64,000 bases of DNA from Hyphomicrobiales bacterium (GCA_900470805.1 UCCA01000020.1:88440-152439); one strand, 5' to 3'. Positions 43,119 through 54,939 are shown, counted from the stretch's first letter. Notes: a model not told the origin generated them from the sequence alone. A program made the numbers and translations.

Positions 43119-43958
43119 ATGGCGCAATCAATGGCTCAGACCATCAAGTACAAGCCCGCGGGCAACTTCTCCTGGGTGGTGTCGACCCTCTACATCATCT
43201 TCCTGCTGCTGCCGATCTACTGGCTCGTCAACATGAGCTTCAAGGAGAACGCCGAGATCACCGGCGCCTTCTCGCTCTGGCCGCAGCATCCGACCCTGCG
43301 GAACTACACGATCATCTTCACCGATCCGTCGTGGTATAATGGCTATATCAACTCGATCACCTATGTGGCGATGAACACGGTGATCTCGGTGCTGGCGGCG
43401 CTGCCGGCGGCCTACGCCTTCTCGCGCTACCGGTTCCTCGGCGACAAGCATCTGTTTTTCTGGCTGCTCACCAACCGCATGGCGCCGCCCGCCGTCTTCG
43501 CGCTGCCGTTCTTCCAGCTCTATTCGGCCTTCGGGCTGATCGACACGCATATCGCGGTGGCGCTGGCGCATTGCCTGTTCAACGTGCCGCTGGCGGTGTG
43601 GATCCTCGAAGGCTTCATGTCGGGCGTGCCGAAGGAGATCGACGAGACGGCCTATATCGACGGCTACTCTTTCCCGCGCTTCTTCATCCGCATCTTCATG
43701 CCGCTGGTGGCGTCGGGGATCGGGGTGGCGGCCTTCTTCTGCTTCATGTTCTCGTGGGTCGAGCTGCTGCTTGCGCGCACGCTGACGACCACGGCGGCAA
43801 AGCCGATCTCGGCGATCATGACACGGACTGTTTCCGCTTCGGGCATGGACTGGGGCGTGCTGGCGGCGGCCGGCGTGCTGACCATCATTCCCGGCGCACT
43901 CGTCATCTATTTCGTCCGCAACTACATCGCCAAGGGCTTCGCCCTCGGCCGCGTCTGA
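43119..43958 (+). CDS. glpQ: Glycerol ABC transporter permease GlpQ
   Basis: 279-residue second permease (UgpE/MalG-like) with six predicted helices and the EAA loop PKEIDETAYIDGYSFPRFFI. ATG 43119 has AGGAGAAG upstream. It forms the heterodimeric channel with GlpP. The symbol follows the rhizobial glp transporter naming and is not the glycerophosphodiesterase GlpQ of E. coli. Confidence 0.9.
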   Translation: MAQSMAQTIKYKPAGNFSWVVSTLYIIFLLLPIYWLVNMSFKENAEITGAFSLWPQHPTLRNYTIIFTDPSWYNGYINSITYVAMNTVISVLAALPAAYAFSRYRFLGDKHLFFWLLTNRMAPPAVFALPFFQLYSAFGLIDTHIAVALAHCLFNVPLAVWILEGFMSGVPKEIDETAYIDGYSFPRFFIRIFMPLVASGIGVAAFFCFMFSWVELLLARTLTTTAAKPISAIMTRTVSASGMDWGVLAAAGVLTIIPGALVIYFVRNYIAKGFALGRV

Positions 43959-43973
43959 CAAGGGAGATCGATC

Positions 43974-44255
43974 ATGAACTTTTCCTGGATGGCGTGGACG
44001 CTGCCGACGGCCCTGTTCTTCCTGACGATCCTCGTGCTCCTGATCGGCATGAGCCTCTGGGAATATCTGGCACCGGGCGGGTCGCCGCGGGTGGGAGTGC
44101 TGCGGTTCGAGACGACACGGGGAGATCGTCTCTTCATATCGCTGCTGGGAGCAGCGTTCATTCATCTCGCATGGCTGGGTCTCGTTGGACCCAACCTGTG
44201 GTGGGCTCTCGGGCTTGCCGTAGTCTACGCCATCGGCGTGTTCCGCTACGTCTAG
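43974..44255 (+). CDS. glpU: DUF2160 small membrane protein GlpU
   Basis: 93-residue membrane protein with three hydrophobic segments (about 8-28, 55-75, 76-93). The motif GMSLWEYLAPGGSPRVGVLR is characteristic of DUF2160, always found inside this glycerol transporter operon. GGGAGAT precedes the ATG. The function is unknown; an accessory to the transporter is the obvious inference. Confidence 0.82.
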   Translation: MNFSWMAWTLPTALFFLTILVLLIGMSLWEYLAPGGSPRVGVLRFETTRGDRLFISLLGAAFIHLAWLGLVGPNLWWALGLAVVYAIGVFRYV

Positions 44256-44331
44256 TCCGGGGAGATACAGATGGCCGGGGGTACTGGCCGCCTGACGTTA
44301 AGACTGCAATCGCAAACCTTGGGAGGATATC

Positions 44332-46056
<1,725 letters not shown>

Positions 46057-46065
46057 GGGCCGCCC

Positions 46066-46093
46066 GGCCGGGGCTTCGGTCCCGGCCATTTTT
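46066..46093. terminator. Terminator of the glp operon
   Basis: Perfect 7-bp stem GGCCGGG/CCCGGCC with an 8-nt loop, followed by ATTTTT, 10 nt after glpV. It also stands before the end of the convergent IclR gene. Confidence 0.85.
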
Positions 46094-46105
46094 CCAAACT
46101 GTATC

Positions 46106-46891
46106 TTAGGCTGAAATCTTGACGTCCGATCCGGCCAGCAGCGACAGTTCGTTGGCGGCCTGCTGCAACATGACGATGGTCTGCTCGATGTCAGGTGCGG
46201 CGGGCGCGTTCACGAGGCCGATATAGGGGCAGGTGAGGGCGGCAATGACGCGGCCGTCTGGGCCGAGGATCGGAGCGGACAGGTTGTGGACGCCTGCGGT
46301 CTGGGCACTCGGCATGACCGCGTAGCCGCGCTCGCGGATCTCGGCGAGACGATGATAGAACTCGGGCCCGAGCGGCGCGCTGTCCTTGCTGCGCGCATGT
46401 TCCGATATCATCATATCCCGCTCCTCATCGGTGCGGAACGCCAGCAGCACATGGCCGGAGCCGGTCTCCAGCAGACTCATATGCGAGCCGACGCGGATCG
46501 AGATGCCCCAGTAGTTCGGTGCTTCGTGCTGGGCGATGACAACGGCCGATCCACGGTCGAAAACGACGAGGTGATTGGCCTGCTTGGTGCGCTGCGCGAG
46601 ATCGCGCATCAGCGGCATGGCAAAGGAGGCGAGGCGGCGGGCAGGCGCATGCAGCTGCGACAGGCCGAACAGTTTCAGCGTCAGCGTGAAGCGGTCGCCT
46701 TCGAGCTTGGTGACGTAGCCGCGCCGTACCAGTCTGTCGAGCATGCGATAGAACTCGTTGGGACTGCGGTCGAGACGCTTGGCGATTTCCGCCTGCGTCA
46801 GCCCTTCCTCGACACTTGCCAGAAGCTCGAGAATATCGAGCCCCTTGTCGAGCGCCGGCGCCCGGTACCGGTCGGCTTCGTCCGCGTCCAT
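46106..46891 (-). CDS. IclR-family regulator
   Basis: 261-residue regulator with an N-terminal winged helix (ILELLASVEEGLTQAEIAKR, LDRSPNEFYRMLDRLVRRGY) and a C-terminal IclR ligand-binding domain (LETGSGHVLLAFRTDEERDM, GVHNLSAPILGPDGRVIAAL). It converges on the glp operon and diverges from the M20 amidohydrolase, which is the more natural target; control of glp is possible. Confidence 0.87.
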   Translation of the reverse strand: MDADEADRYRAPALDKGLDILELLASVEEGLTQAEIAKRLDRSPNEFYRMLDRLVRRGYVTKLEGDRFTLTLKLFGLSQLHAPARRLASFAMPLMRDLAQRTKQANHLVVFDRGSAVVIAQHEAPNYWGISIRVGSHMSLLETGSGHVLLAFRTDEERDMMISEHARSKDSAPLGPEFYHRLAEIRERGYAVMPSAQTAGVHNLSAPILGPDGRVIAALTCPYIGLVNAPAAPDIEQTIVMLQQAANELSLLAGSDVKISA

Positions 46892-47067
46892 GTTCTTCTC
46901 CTGTGAATGCTTCCTTACATATACAAATGGCGATAGGCCGAAAAGGGAAAGTTCAATCCGGTGACCGATCCAGTCACCCGCCTCTGCTCACGACAACCTA
47001 TTGACGAACCGGCCTGCTGCCCTTCTTGTTAGATCAAGGCATGCGGATGATTTGCGGGGCGGAATCG

Positions 47068-48222
47068 ATGTTTCTCACTCAGGAAGAGCTTTCTCATATC
47101 AACGCGTTCCGGCGCGAACTTCATCGCTATCCTGAGGTGTCGGGCGAGGAGGCCGAAACGGCGCGGCGGATACAGGAAGCGTTGCTGCTGGCCAAGCCTG
47201 ACCGCATCGTCTCAAACCTCGGAGGCCATGGTGTCGCAGCCGTCTACGAGGGAGCAATTCCGGGGCCGACGGTGATGATCCGCGCCGAGCTCGACGGCCT
47301 GCCGATCGAGGAACTGTCCGATCTTCCATACCGGTCGACCATATCAGGCAAAGGGCATCTGTGCGGGCATGACGGTCACATGGCGATCCTGATGGCGCTG
47401 GCAACGGCGCTCGGCCAGAAGCGGCCGAACAAGGGGCGTGTCGTGCTGCTGTTCCAACCGGCCGAGGAGAACGGCGCCGGTGCGGCAGCGGTTCTGGCCG
47501 ATCCGCAGTTCGCAACGCTGAAACCCGATATGGCGCTGTCGCTGCATAACTTCCCTGGCATTCCGCTCGGCCATGTGCTGCTGCGCGAGGGAACGGTCAA
47601 TTGCGCATCGCGCGGCATGAAGATCGTGCTCGCTGGAAAGACCTCACACGCCTCCCGTCCCGAAGACGGCATTGCGCCGACGTTCGCGCTATCGCATTTG
47701 CTCGCCGAATTGACCGCACTTGGCAACAATGGACCGCTTGGGCCGGACTTCAGTCTGGTCACAGTGACCCACGCCCGTCTCGGCGAACCGGCCTTCGGCA
47801 TCAGCCCCGGACGCGCAGAGATCTGGGCGACGCTGCGGACGCTGACGGACGAGCGGATGGCAGCGTTGGTCGAAAGCGCGGAAATCCTTGCGCGTCAACA
47901 AGCGGAGTCGGCCGGGCTGAAGCTTGCTATCAGCTATGAAGATGTGTTCCGGCAATGCTACAATTCACCCGAGGCAGTCGAGGCTTTGCGCGCCGCGCTT
48001 GATGACGAGGGCGTCGCGCATGATAGCGAAAACCCGCTGCTGCCCATGAAGGGATCGGAGGACTTCGGGCTGTTCCGAGCCATCTCGCCATCGGCGATGT
48101 TCTTTCTCGGTGCAGGAAAGGGACATCCGCAGCTGCACAATCCCGACTATGATTTTCCGGAAGCGCTGATCCCGATCGGTTCAAGGATTTTCATGCGCGC
48201 GATCACCAATATTTTGGGCTGA
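47068..48222 (+). CDS. M20D-family amidohydrolase
   Basis: 385-residue metallo-aminoacylase of the hippurate/IAA-amino-acid hydrolase type. Metal ligands are visible in LCGHDGHMAILMALA, FQPAEENGAGAAAVL, KGSEDFGLF; the N-terminal FRRELHRYPEVSGEEAETAR is the family signature. The ATG at 47068 has GGGGCGGA upstream; ATG 47041 would add 9 residues. It may cleave an N-acyl amino acid; the substrate is unknown. It is divergent from the IclR gene. Confidence 0.87.
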   Translation: MFLTQEELSHINAFRRELHRYPEVSGEEAETARRIQEALLLAKPDRIVSNLGGHGVAAVYEGAIPGPTVMIRAELDGLPIEELSDLPYRSTISGKGHLCGHDGHMAILMALATALGQKRPNKGRVVLLFQPAEENGAGAAAVLADPQFATLKPDMALSLHNFPGIPLGHVLLREGTVNCASRGMKIVLAGKTSHASRPEDGIAPTFALSHLLAELTALGNNGPLGPDFSLVTVTHARLGEPAFGISPGRAEIWATLRTLTDERMAALVESAEILARQQAESAGLKLAISYEDVFRQCYNSPEAVEALRAALDDEGVAHDSENPLLPMKGSEDFGLFRAISPSAMFFLGAGKGHPQLHNPDYDFPEALIPIGSRIFMRAITNILG

Positions 48223-48371
48223 GCGGTCTGTCGAAATCTCGCGCCGGGCACGTTTTTCTCTTTCCTGCACGCGGTGATGGGCCTATCTAAAACTGACAAG
48301 GGCCAGCCGCCGTTGCCCATCATCCGCGGCTTCCAGCGGCCGCAAGATCCAGATTTCGCATTGGCAGTTTG

Positions 48372-49811
48372 ATGACAGCAGTTGAGACGGTCGAAAAGGA
48401 TGGCGATGCGCAGAGCGCGCGCCGTTCCAAAATTGTGGCGCTGGTCGTTGCTGTTTCCTTCTTCATGCAGATCCTCGATGGCACGATCGTCACCACGTCC
48501 TTGCCGCAGATGGCGGCGAGCTTCGGTGTTCCCACGGTATCGATGAGCATCGGCATCACCGTCTATATGCTGACCATGGCGGCGTTCATTCCGCTGTCCG
48601 GCTGGCTGGGCGACCGATACGGCGCGCGGCGGGTGTTCATGGCGTCGATCGCCGTGTTTACGGCCGCGTCGCTACTTTGCGGGCTTTCGTCGGGTCTGGT
48701 CGAATTCATCATCGCCCGCGCGATCCAGGGCGCCGGCAGCGCGCTGATGACGCCGGTAGGCCGCATCATCGTTCTCAAGAATGCCCGCAAGTCCGAACTG
48801 GTACAGGCGATCGCACTGATCACATGGCCGGCGTTGACGGCGCCCGTCATCGGCCCGCTGCTGGGCAGCGTGATCACCACCTATGCCAGCTGGCACTGGA
48901 ATTTCCTCATCAACCTGCCGATCGGCGCGCTGGGCATGGTTCTGGTCTGGCGTTTCGTGCCCGAGCAGCGCGAGGAAAACGCCGGACGGCTCGACTGGCG
49001 CGGCTTTCTCCTCAGTGCCGCGGGGTTGACGCTGCTGCTCGCTGCGCTCGAGCTGTCGGTAAAATGGCATGGCGGATTTCTGCCTGTCGTGACCATGCTG
49101 GCGGCCGGGATCGTCCTGTCGGTGATGGCCTGCCGTCACTTCCTGCGGGTGGACAATCCTCTGCTCGACCTGTCTGCCTTCAAGGTCAAGACCTTCGCGG
49201 TCGCCACGCTGTCTGCCGGGACCGCAAGCCGGGTGGCCGTCAACGCCACCCCGTTCCTGCTACCGCTGCTGTTCCAGCTCGGTTTCGGCCTCAGTTCGAT
49301 CGAGGCGGGTGCCTATCTGCTGGTTTACTTCCTCGGCAATCTCAGCATGAAGACGGTCACGACGCCGCTGCTGGCGCGATTGGGCTTTCGCAATGTTCTC
49401 TGCTTCAATGGCCTGATCGCGGCCCTGTCGATTGTCGGGTGCGGTTTTCTGGTGCCGGAGACGCCACGTGTCGTCATCTATGCGCTGCTGTTTATTGCCG
49501 GGCTGTCGCGTTCGATGGAATTCACCGCGCTGAACACGCTCGCCTTTGCCGATATCAGCGGCGCGCAAAGAAGCTCGGCGTCGACACTGTCGAGCATGCT
49601 GCAGCAGGTATCGATGCTGCTCGGCGTGGCAATTGCCGCGGCTGTTCTCAACGTTTCGGCGGCGTTTCGGGGCCTGGGCGATCCGGGGCTCGTCGATTTC
49701 CGCTGGGCGTTCATCGTCATCGGCTCCATCGGCGTCATCTCTTCCCTACGCTTCCTGCAGCTAGCGCCCGATGCCGGCGCCGAAGTATCGGGACACAAAT
49801 TTCCGCGATAG
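48372..49811 (+). CDS. DHA2-type MFS drug efflux transporter
   Basis: 479-residue MFS protein of the 14-TM DHA2 (EmrB-like) group. Motif D-like QILDGTIVTTSLPQMAASFG, motif A GWLGDRYGARRVFM and motif C-like segment (ALTAPVIGPLLGSVITTYAS, followed by WHWNFLINLPIG) are clear. ATG 48372 (preceded by TTG 48369). Probably proton-driven export; no EmrA-like partner is adjacent. Confidence 0.88.
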   Translation: MTAVETVEKDGDAQSARRSKIVALVVAVSFFMQILDGTIVTTSLPQMAASFGVPTVSMSIGITVYMLTMAAFIPLSGWLGDRYGARRVFMASIAVFTAASLLCGLSSGLVEFIIARAIQGAGSALMTPVGRIIVLKNARKSELVQAIALITWPALTAPVIGPLLGSVITTYASWHWNFLINLPIGALGMVLVWRFVPEQREENAGRLDWRGFLLSAAGLTLLLAALELSVKWHGGFLPVVTMLAAGIVLSVMACRHFLRVDNPLLDLSAFKVKTFAVATLSAGTASRVAVNATPFLLPLLFQLGFGLSSIEAGAYLLVYFLGNLSMKTVTTPLLARLGFRNVLCFNGLIAALSIVGCGFLVPETPRVVIYALLFIAGLSRSMEFTALNTLAFADISGAQRSSASTLSSMLQQVSMLLGVAIAAAVLNVSAAFRGLGDPGLVDFRWAFIVIGSIGVISSLRFLQLAPDAGAEVSGHKFPR

Positions 49812-49926
49812 GCGGATCGCATTGGCTGTCCCGCGACAGTGGATTTCGGCGTCGCCTTTCTGTCGCCTTTGTTTCCTATGAAAAGCAGGCGCTCATCATC
49901 ATTCATTCAACCCCAGTGGGGATATC

Positions 49927-52479
49927 TTGCGGCTGACTCGTATTCTGCTTCGGACCTTCCTGTTTCTCTCGCTTGCCGCTGCCGGCGCCGGTGTCGGCTA
50001 CGCGCAGACGCAGACGCAGGCGCCCGCGACCGTCCAGGCACCCACACAGCCGCCAGCGACCGAACAGGCCGCACCCCCGCCCAGCGCGCCGGCCGAGCAG
50101 GCCGCCAAGCGCATGGCGAAGGCGAAGGCCGATTTCACGGCACTACAGGAAAGCGTGAAGCAGAACCGCGATGACGACGATGGTCTGGTCGCGCTGGCCG
50201 GTCGCGCCGATGAGCTCAATCGTTCGGTCGCCGACATCTCTACCGGTCTTGCGCCGCGCCTTGAACAGATCAAGGCGCGGCTGACCGAACTCGGTGAACC
50301 GCCGAAGGAAGGACAGCCGCCGGAAGCCGATATTGTCGCCAACGAGCGCAATGCCCTGACATCCGAACGGGCACAGCTGAATGCCGTTTCCGGCGAGGCC
50401 GAGAACCTCACCGGCATGATGGCGCGGCTCACCAACGAAGTGGCGGAACTGCGCCGGCAGCTGTTTGCCGCGACACTACTGCGCCGCACGGATATTTCAG
50501 CTTCCGTGCTCAGCGACGCCGGTTCCGCCTTCGTGCGGGAGGTGGGGGCGTTCCATCAGGCGCTGACCAGCTGGCTCGGCTTCGTTCTCAAGTTCAAGGC
50601 TTTCGCGTTTGCCGCTGCAATCTTCATGTCGCTGGCGACGGCGCTGATCCTGCTCTCCGGCAGCTATCGTCTGTTCGGAGCCTATCTGCAGCGCAAGGAG
50701 AGCGAGGAAAAGCCGTCCTATATCAGCAGGCTTTCGATTGCGTTCTGGTCGACGCTGATCAGAACGCTGTCTCTGGCAACGCTGCTTGTGACGTCCTATT
50801 TCTTCCTCAACAGCTTCAACGTGCTGCGTCCGGACATCGCGCCTGTCGTTGCGGCGCTTTTCGCCACGATCGGGCTCGTTTATTTCGTCCGACGCTTCAC
50901 CAATGCGGTATTCGCACCGAGAGATCCGCAGTGGCGCCTGGTCAGGCTGTCCAATCGCGGCGCCACCTCCATAAGTGCCTGCCTGCTGGCGATGGCGATC
51001 GTTCATGCGCTCGACTACTTCCTCGGTAGCATCAGTGAATCGATGGGATCTCCGCTGGTCCTGACGGTGGTCAGAAGCTGGATCGCGGCGCTGATCATCG
51101 GCCTGATCCTGATTGCGGCATCCTTCGGACGTCCCATGATGGCGAAGAGCCGCGATCCGGATGCGCCCGGACGGCATTGGCCGAAGGGGATGGCGATCAT
51201 CCTGCGCGTTCTCGGCGCCATCCTGATTCTTGCCGCTCTGACCGGCTATGTCGGCCTTGCACGGTTCATCGCCTCGCAGCTGATCTTTACCGGCGCGATC
51301 GGCGTGACCACCTATATCGGCCTGCTGTCCGGCAAGGCGATCTCGCGAACCGAAACGTTCGGCGAGACGACACCCGGCAAATTCCTGGCGACGCGCTTCA
51401 AGCTTGGGCCGGTGGTGATCGATCAGGTCGGGCTCTTGGTCGGCTTCTGCATCTACGGCGTGGCGCTGGCGGCCGGCATTCCGCTCATCCTGCTGCTCTG
51501 GGGTTTCCACATCCAGGATCTGCAGTTGATTGCCTATCGACTGTTCACGGAGGTGCGGCTCGGCGGGATCAGCATCTCGCTGGTCGGCATCTTTACCGGC
51601 ATCCTGTTGTTCGCGGGCTGCTACCTGCTGACACGCTGGGTGCAGCGCTGGCTCGACAACAACGTCATGGCCCGCAGCCACGTCGATCTCGGCGTCCGCA
51701 ACTCGGTCAAGACGGGCATCGGCTATCTCGGCGTCGGGATCGCGGCGCTGATCGGCGTCTCGGCGGCGGGTATCGATCTGTCGAGCTTCGCGCTGGTTGC
51801 CTCGGCGCTGTCGGTGGGTATCGGTTTTGGCTTGCAGAACATCGTCTCGAACTTCGTGTCGGGTCTGATCCTGCTGGTCGAGCGTCCGTTCAAGGTCGGC
51901 GACCATGTTGTCTCTGGAACGGCGGAAGGCATCGTCAAGCGCATCTCGGTGCGCGCCACCGAGATCGAGACCTTCCGCAAGCAGTCGATCATCGTGCCGA
52001 ACTCGGAGCTGATCAACGCGAACGTCGGCAACTGGACCCATCGCAACAAGATGGGCCGCTCGGAAATTCCGGTATCGGTCAGCTATGATTCCGATCCGCA
52101 GAAGGTCATGGATATCCTGCTCGAGCTCGTCAACGCCGTGCCGCTGGTGCTGCGCAATCCGGAGCCGCATGTCGAATTCCTGCGCTTCGGTCCTTATTCG
52201 CTGGATTTCGAGCTGCGCTTCATGCTCGGCGACATGGGCGATGGCCTCAAGGTCCGCAACGATCTGCGCATCGCGATCCTCAAGCGCTTCCGCCAGGAAG
52301 CGATCGAGATACCGCTGCCGCAAAGCGACGTTGTTTTCCATCGCCAGCCGGATACCGTGCGGCCCGACGTCGAGGACCTTGTGCCTGATGTCACCGAGGA
52401 TGAAACGGTCGAGCCCGACAAGATCGACGAAGACGATGGACGGGTACGTCGCTTGCGCGGAAAAGCTGCCGAAGGCTGA
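49927..52479 (+). CDS. MscS-type mechanosensitive channel with DUF3772-like domain
   Basis: 850-residue inner-membrane channel. A signal peptide (ends VGYAQ) is followed by a Pro/Ala/Gln-rich segment, a periplasmic coiled coil (about 60-180), about ten membrane helices, and a C-terminal MscS domain: pore helix region FALVASALSVGIGFGLQNIV, SNFVSGLILLVERPFKVGDH, then IIVPNSELINANVGNWTH. The last 40 residues are acidic. The start is TTG 49927 with GGGGAT upstream. Releases solutes upon hypo-osmotic shock. Confidence 0.87.
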   Translation: MRLTRILLRTFLFLSLAAAGAGVGYAQTQTQAPATVQAPTQPPATEQAAPPPSAPAEQAAKRMAKAKADFTALQESVKQNRDDDDGLVALAGRADELNRSVADISTGLAPRLEQIKARLTELGEPPKEGQPPEADIVANERNALTSERAQLNAVSGEAENLTGMMARLTNEVAELRRQLFAATLLRRTDISASVLSDAGSAFVREVGAFHQALTSWLGFVLKFKAFAFAAAIFMSLATALILLSGSYRLFGAYLQRKESEEKPSYISRLSIAFWSTLIRTLSLATLLVTSYFFLNSFNVLRPDIAPVVAALFATIGLVYFVRRFTNAVFAPRDPQWRLVRLSNRGATSISACLLAMAIVHALDYFLGSISESMGSPLVLTVVRSWIAALIIGLILIAASFGRPMMAKSRDPDAPGRHWPKGMAIILRVLGAILILAALTGYVGLARFIASQLIFTGAIGVTTYIGLLSGKAISRTETFGETTPGKFLATRFKLGPVVIDQVGLLVGFCIYGVALAAGIPLILLLWGFHIQDLQLIAYRLFTEVRLGGISISLVGIFTGILLFAGCYLLTRWVQRWLDNNVMARSHVDLGVRNSVKTGIGYLGVGIAALIGVSAAGIDLSSFALVASALSVGIGFGLQNIVSNFVSGLILLVERPFKVGDHVVSGTAEGIVKRISVRATEIETFRKQSIIVPNSELINANVGNWTHRNKMGRSEIPVSVSYDSDPQKVMDILLELVNAVPLVLRNPEPHVEFLRFGPYSLDFELRFMLGDMGDGLKVRNDLRIAILKRFRQEAIEIPLPQSDVVFHRQPDTVRPDVEDLVPDVTEDETVEPDKIDEDDGRVRRLRGKAAEG

Positions 52480-52712
52480 GGCTGGTTCCGGCCAGGTGTT
52501 TCAGAACTATCTCGCAATAGCGAAGTGGCGCGCGTCACTAGGCGATAGAATAGAGCGTTGAAAATCCTCTTTTAATCATGTTGCGCGGAAAACCGTTGCA
52601 CAATGTGCCGGGGCTATTTTTTACTGCAAATAGATCGGCTGTTTAATACTTATTCAAACAGCGCAATGTACCGATTTGAACCAGGGAGACTGGTTTCAAT
52701 TTGGGGTTTGAA

Positions 52713-53543
52713 ATGGCGTTTTTGGGTATTTCCGGAATGCAATATTCCGGTGGCATGTTTGATGATGTTCGTATTGTTCTGGCTGAAGATTCAAACGTCT
52801 TTACATCGATGATCGGCAAGCGGTTGAAGGAGCTTTTCAACATCGACGTCGAGATTTGCCGGAACTTCGAAGAGCTTCAGCTTTGCTACGACAAGTCGTC
52901 CCAGGAAATCACGCTCGCCATCTCCAACATCAACCTTCCGGGCGCCGAAAACGGCGAGGCTCTGGAATATCTGGTCGATCTCAGCATTCCGACGATCGTA
53001 TTCACCGGTACGTTCAACGAGGGCATGCGCGACAGGCTGATGGCCAAGGACATCGTCGACTACATCCTCAAGGACAACGTTTTCGCTGTCGATCTCCTGG
53101 CCGAATCCATTTGCCGCTTTCTCACCAACCATCGCCACCATGTGCTGATCGTTGACGACAGCCCGACGGCGCGCGCGCTGCTCTCCAGCCGCCTGAAGCG
53201 CTACAATTTCCGCGTCAGCACTGCCGACAGCGGCGCCAAGGCTCTTGAGATATTGAAGGCCAACCGCGACATCGGGTTGATGATCACCGACTACAACATG
53301 CCCGATATCGACGGCTTCGAACTGACGCGCCGCATCCGCGGCAGCATCGGCTCACACCAACTGCGGATCATCGGCGTGTCCTCGTCCTCCAATCGCCTGC
53401 TTTCGGCACGGTTCCTGAAGGCCGGCGGCAATGACTTCATGCTGCGGCCATTCATCGACGAGGAGTTCTATTGCCGCGTCAACCAGAACCTCGACACGCT
53501 GCTGCAGATCCAGTCAATGCAGCCGATGCGCAAGAGCGCCTGA
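52713..53543 (+). CDS. Response regulator with two receiver domains
   Basis: 276-residue protein made of two CheY-like domains and no DNA-binding output. In the second (about 140-265) the phospho-acceptor Asp193 is in LMITDYNMPDIDGF, with VLIVDDSP. In the first (about 18-130), IVLAEDSN is present but the acceptor position reads ISNINLPG, with Asn72 instead of Asp, so it is probably a non-phosphorylated pseudo-receiver. ATG 52713 follows GGGG. No histidine kinase is adjacent. A terminator follows. Confidence 0.85.
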   Translation: MAFLGISGMQYSGGMFDDVRIVLAEDSNVFTSMIGKRLKELFNIDVEICRNFEELQLCYDKSSQEITLAISNINLPGAENGEALEYLVDLSIPTIVFTGTFNEGMRDRLMAKDIVDYILKDNVFAVDLLAESICRFLTNHRHHVLIVDDSPTARALLSSRLKRYNFRVSTADSGAKALEILKANRDIGLMITDYNMPDIDGFELTRRIRGSIGSHQLRIIGVSSSSNRLLSARFLKAGGNDFMLRPFIDEEFYCRVNQNLDTLLQIQSMQPMRKSA

Positions 53544-53570
53544 GGCAAGCAGACGAACTCGAGTAAAAGA

Positions 53571-53604
53571 AACCCGGAGCGCCAGCGCACTCCGGGTTTC
53601 TTGC
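53571..53604. terminator. Bidirectional terminator
   Basis: Perfect 10-bp stem AAACCCGGAG/CTCCGGGTTT with a 10-nt loop, followed by CTTG on one strand and preceded by AAAAG on the other. It lies between the convergent response regulator and GlxA genes. Confidence 0.8.
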
Positions 53605-53651
53605 TGTTCATCGAGCCATCTTTGTGCGGCCTCAGGGCTCCAACGCTGCTC

Positions 53652-54671
53652 TCAGGCCGCGATGGAGTGACGGGCGGTGGCCATCGTCGTCTTGCGCTCG
53701 GCGCGCTCCTGCTGCGGCGAGCGGTGATAGAGTTCGCGATAACACTTGGAAAAGTGCGAGGCGGACACGAAACCGCAGGCGACGGCAACTTCGACCACGG
53801 GCATGGACGACTGCACCAGAAGGTGGCGGGCGCGGTCCAGCCGGATCTCGAGATAGTAGCGGGCAGGCGAGCGGCCCATTTCCTGGCGGAACAGACGCTC
53901 GATCTGTCGGCGGGACAGGCCGGCGCCATCGGCGATTTCAAGCAGCGAGAGCGGCTCGGCGAGATTGCCTTCCATCAGTTCGATGATCGAAAGTACCTTG
54001 CCGTTCTGGACGCCGAGACGCGCGCGCAGCGGCAGGCGCTGGCGATCGTGGGGGCTGCGGACGCGGTCGGTCAGATGTTGTTCGCAGACGCGGTTAACGA
54101 GCGTCTCGCCGAAGTCTTCGCCGATCAGGCTGAGCATCATGTCGAGCGAGGCGGTACCGCCGGCGCAGGTGTATAGATTGCTGTCCACTTCGTAGAGATC
54201 GGCATAGACCTCGGCCTGGGGGAACGCCTCCGAAAAGCCCGGAAGATTTTCCCAGTGGATCGCACAGCGCTTGCCATTCAGGAGACCGGCCTGGGCAAGC
54301 ACATGTGCGCCCGTACAGAGACTGCCGACGGCGACGCTGCGATTGTAGGATTCGCGCAGCCACGCATTAACCGATTTGTTGTTGAACTCCTCGACGTCTA
54401 TGCCCGAACAGACCAGCACCATGCCGGGACGGTTCTCGCCGCCGAGGTTGCGGCGTTCATCGGCAAGCGAGCTGTTGGCCTCGATGCCGATGCCGCAGGA
54501 AGAATAGACCTTTTCGCCGTCAACGGAGGCGAGGCGCCACGTGTAGGCCTGGTAGCCGAGCATGCGATTGGCGATGCGCAACGTGTCGATCGCGGCGGAA
54601 AACGGCAACATGGTAAACTGCGGTACCATGAAAAAGACGATAGAGCGGTTCTTATGCGACATCTTGTTCAT
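53652..54671 (-). CDS. GlxA-type AraC regulator with DJ-1/PfpI domain
   Basis: 339-residue regulator. The N-terminal DJ-1/PfpI-like domain (SIVFFMVPQFTMLPFSAAID, SLCTGAHVLAQAGLLNGKR with Cys at the nucleophile-elbow position) is followed by a C-terminal AraC HTH pair (LSLLEIADGAGLSRRQIERL, MPVVEVAVACGFVSASHFSK). The group includes regulators of choline/glycine betaine/carnitine catabolism (GbdR, CdhR). No such pathway genes are adjacent, so the ligand is open. Confidence 0.87.
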   Translation of the reverse strand: MNKMSHKNRSIVFFMVPQFTMLPFSAAIDTLRIANRMLGYQAYTWRLASVDGEKVYSSCGIGIEANSSLADERRNLGGENRPGMVLVCSGIDVEEFNNKSVNAWLRESYNRSVAVGSLCTGAHVLAQAGLLNGKRCAIHWENLPGFSEAFPQAEVYADLYEVDSNLYTCAGGTASLDMMLSLIGEDFGETLVNRVCEQHLTDRVRSPHDRQRLPLRARLGVQNGKVLSIIELMEGNLAEPLSLLEIADGAGLSRRQIERLFRQEMGRSPARYYLEIRLDRARHLLVQSSMPVVEVAVACGFVSASHFSKCYRELYHRSPQQERAERKTTMATARHSIAA

Positions 54672-54904
54672 GAGACATTTCCATGATGGAGGGCCAATGC
54701 GCTATTGGTGCTTGGAATGCGTCGCTTCGATATTCCGAAAGCGACATTCTCATGGAAAAATGCGGCCGCAAAGAGCAAAGTTGCGACATCCGTAGATTTG
54801 ATGATGATCAATTGATCACTGGCGAGAACAAATATCCGCCAAATGCCGTTTCAAAATACATGTCGCTGAATTTCAAGATTAAATTTGAGTGCTCCCGAAA
54901 CGAC

Positions 54905-54939
54905 GAGAGCGGCGCTGCAGGGAAGCAGACGCCGCTCTC
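54905..54939 (-). terminator. Hairpin after DUF1127 gene
   Basis: Perfect 10-bp inverted repeat GAGAGCGGCG/CGCCGCTCTC with a 15-nt loop, 25 nt downstream of the minus-strand gene at 54964. No T-run is evident. Confidence 0.55.

Noticed and set aside
50497..52341. 614-codon antisense reading frame over the MscS gene
   Set aside because: Same codon-bias artefact; the plus strand encodes a clear MscS channel.
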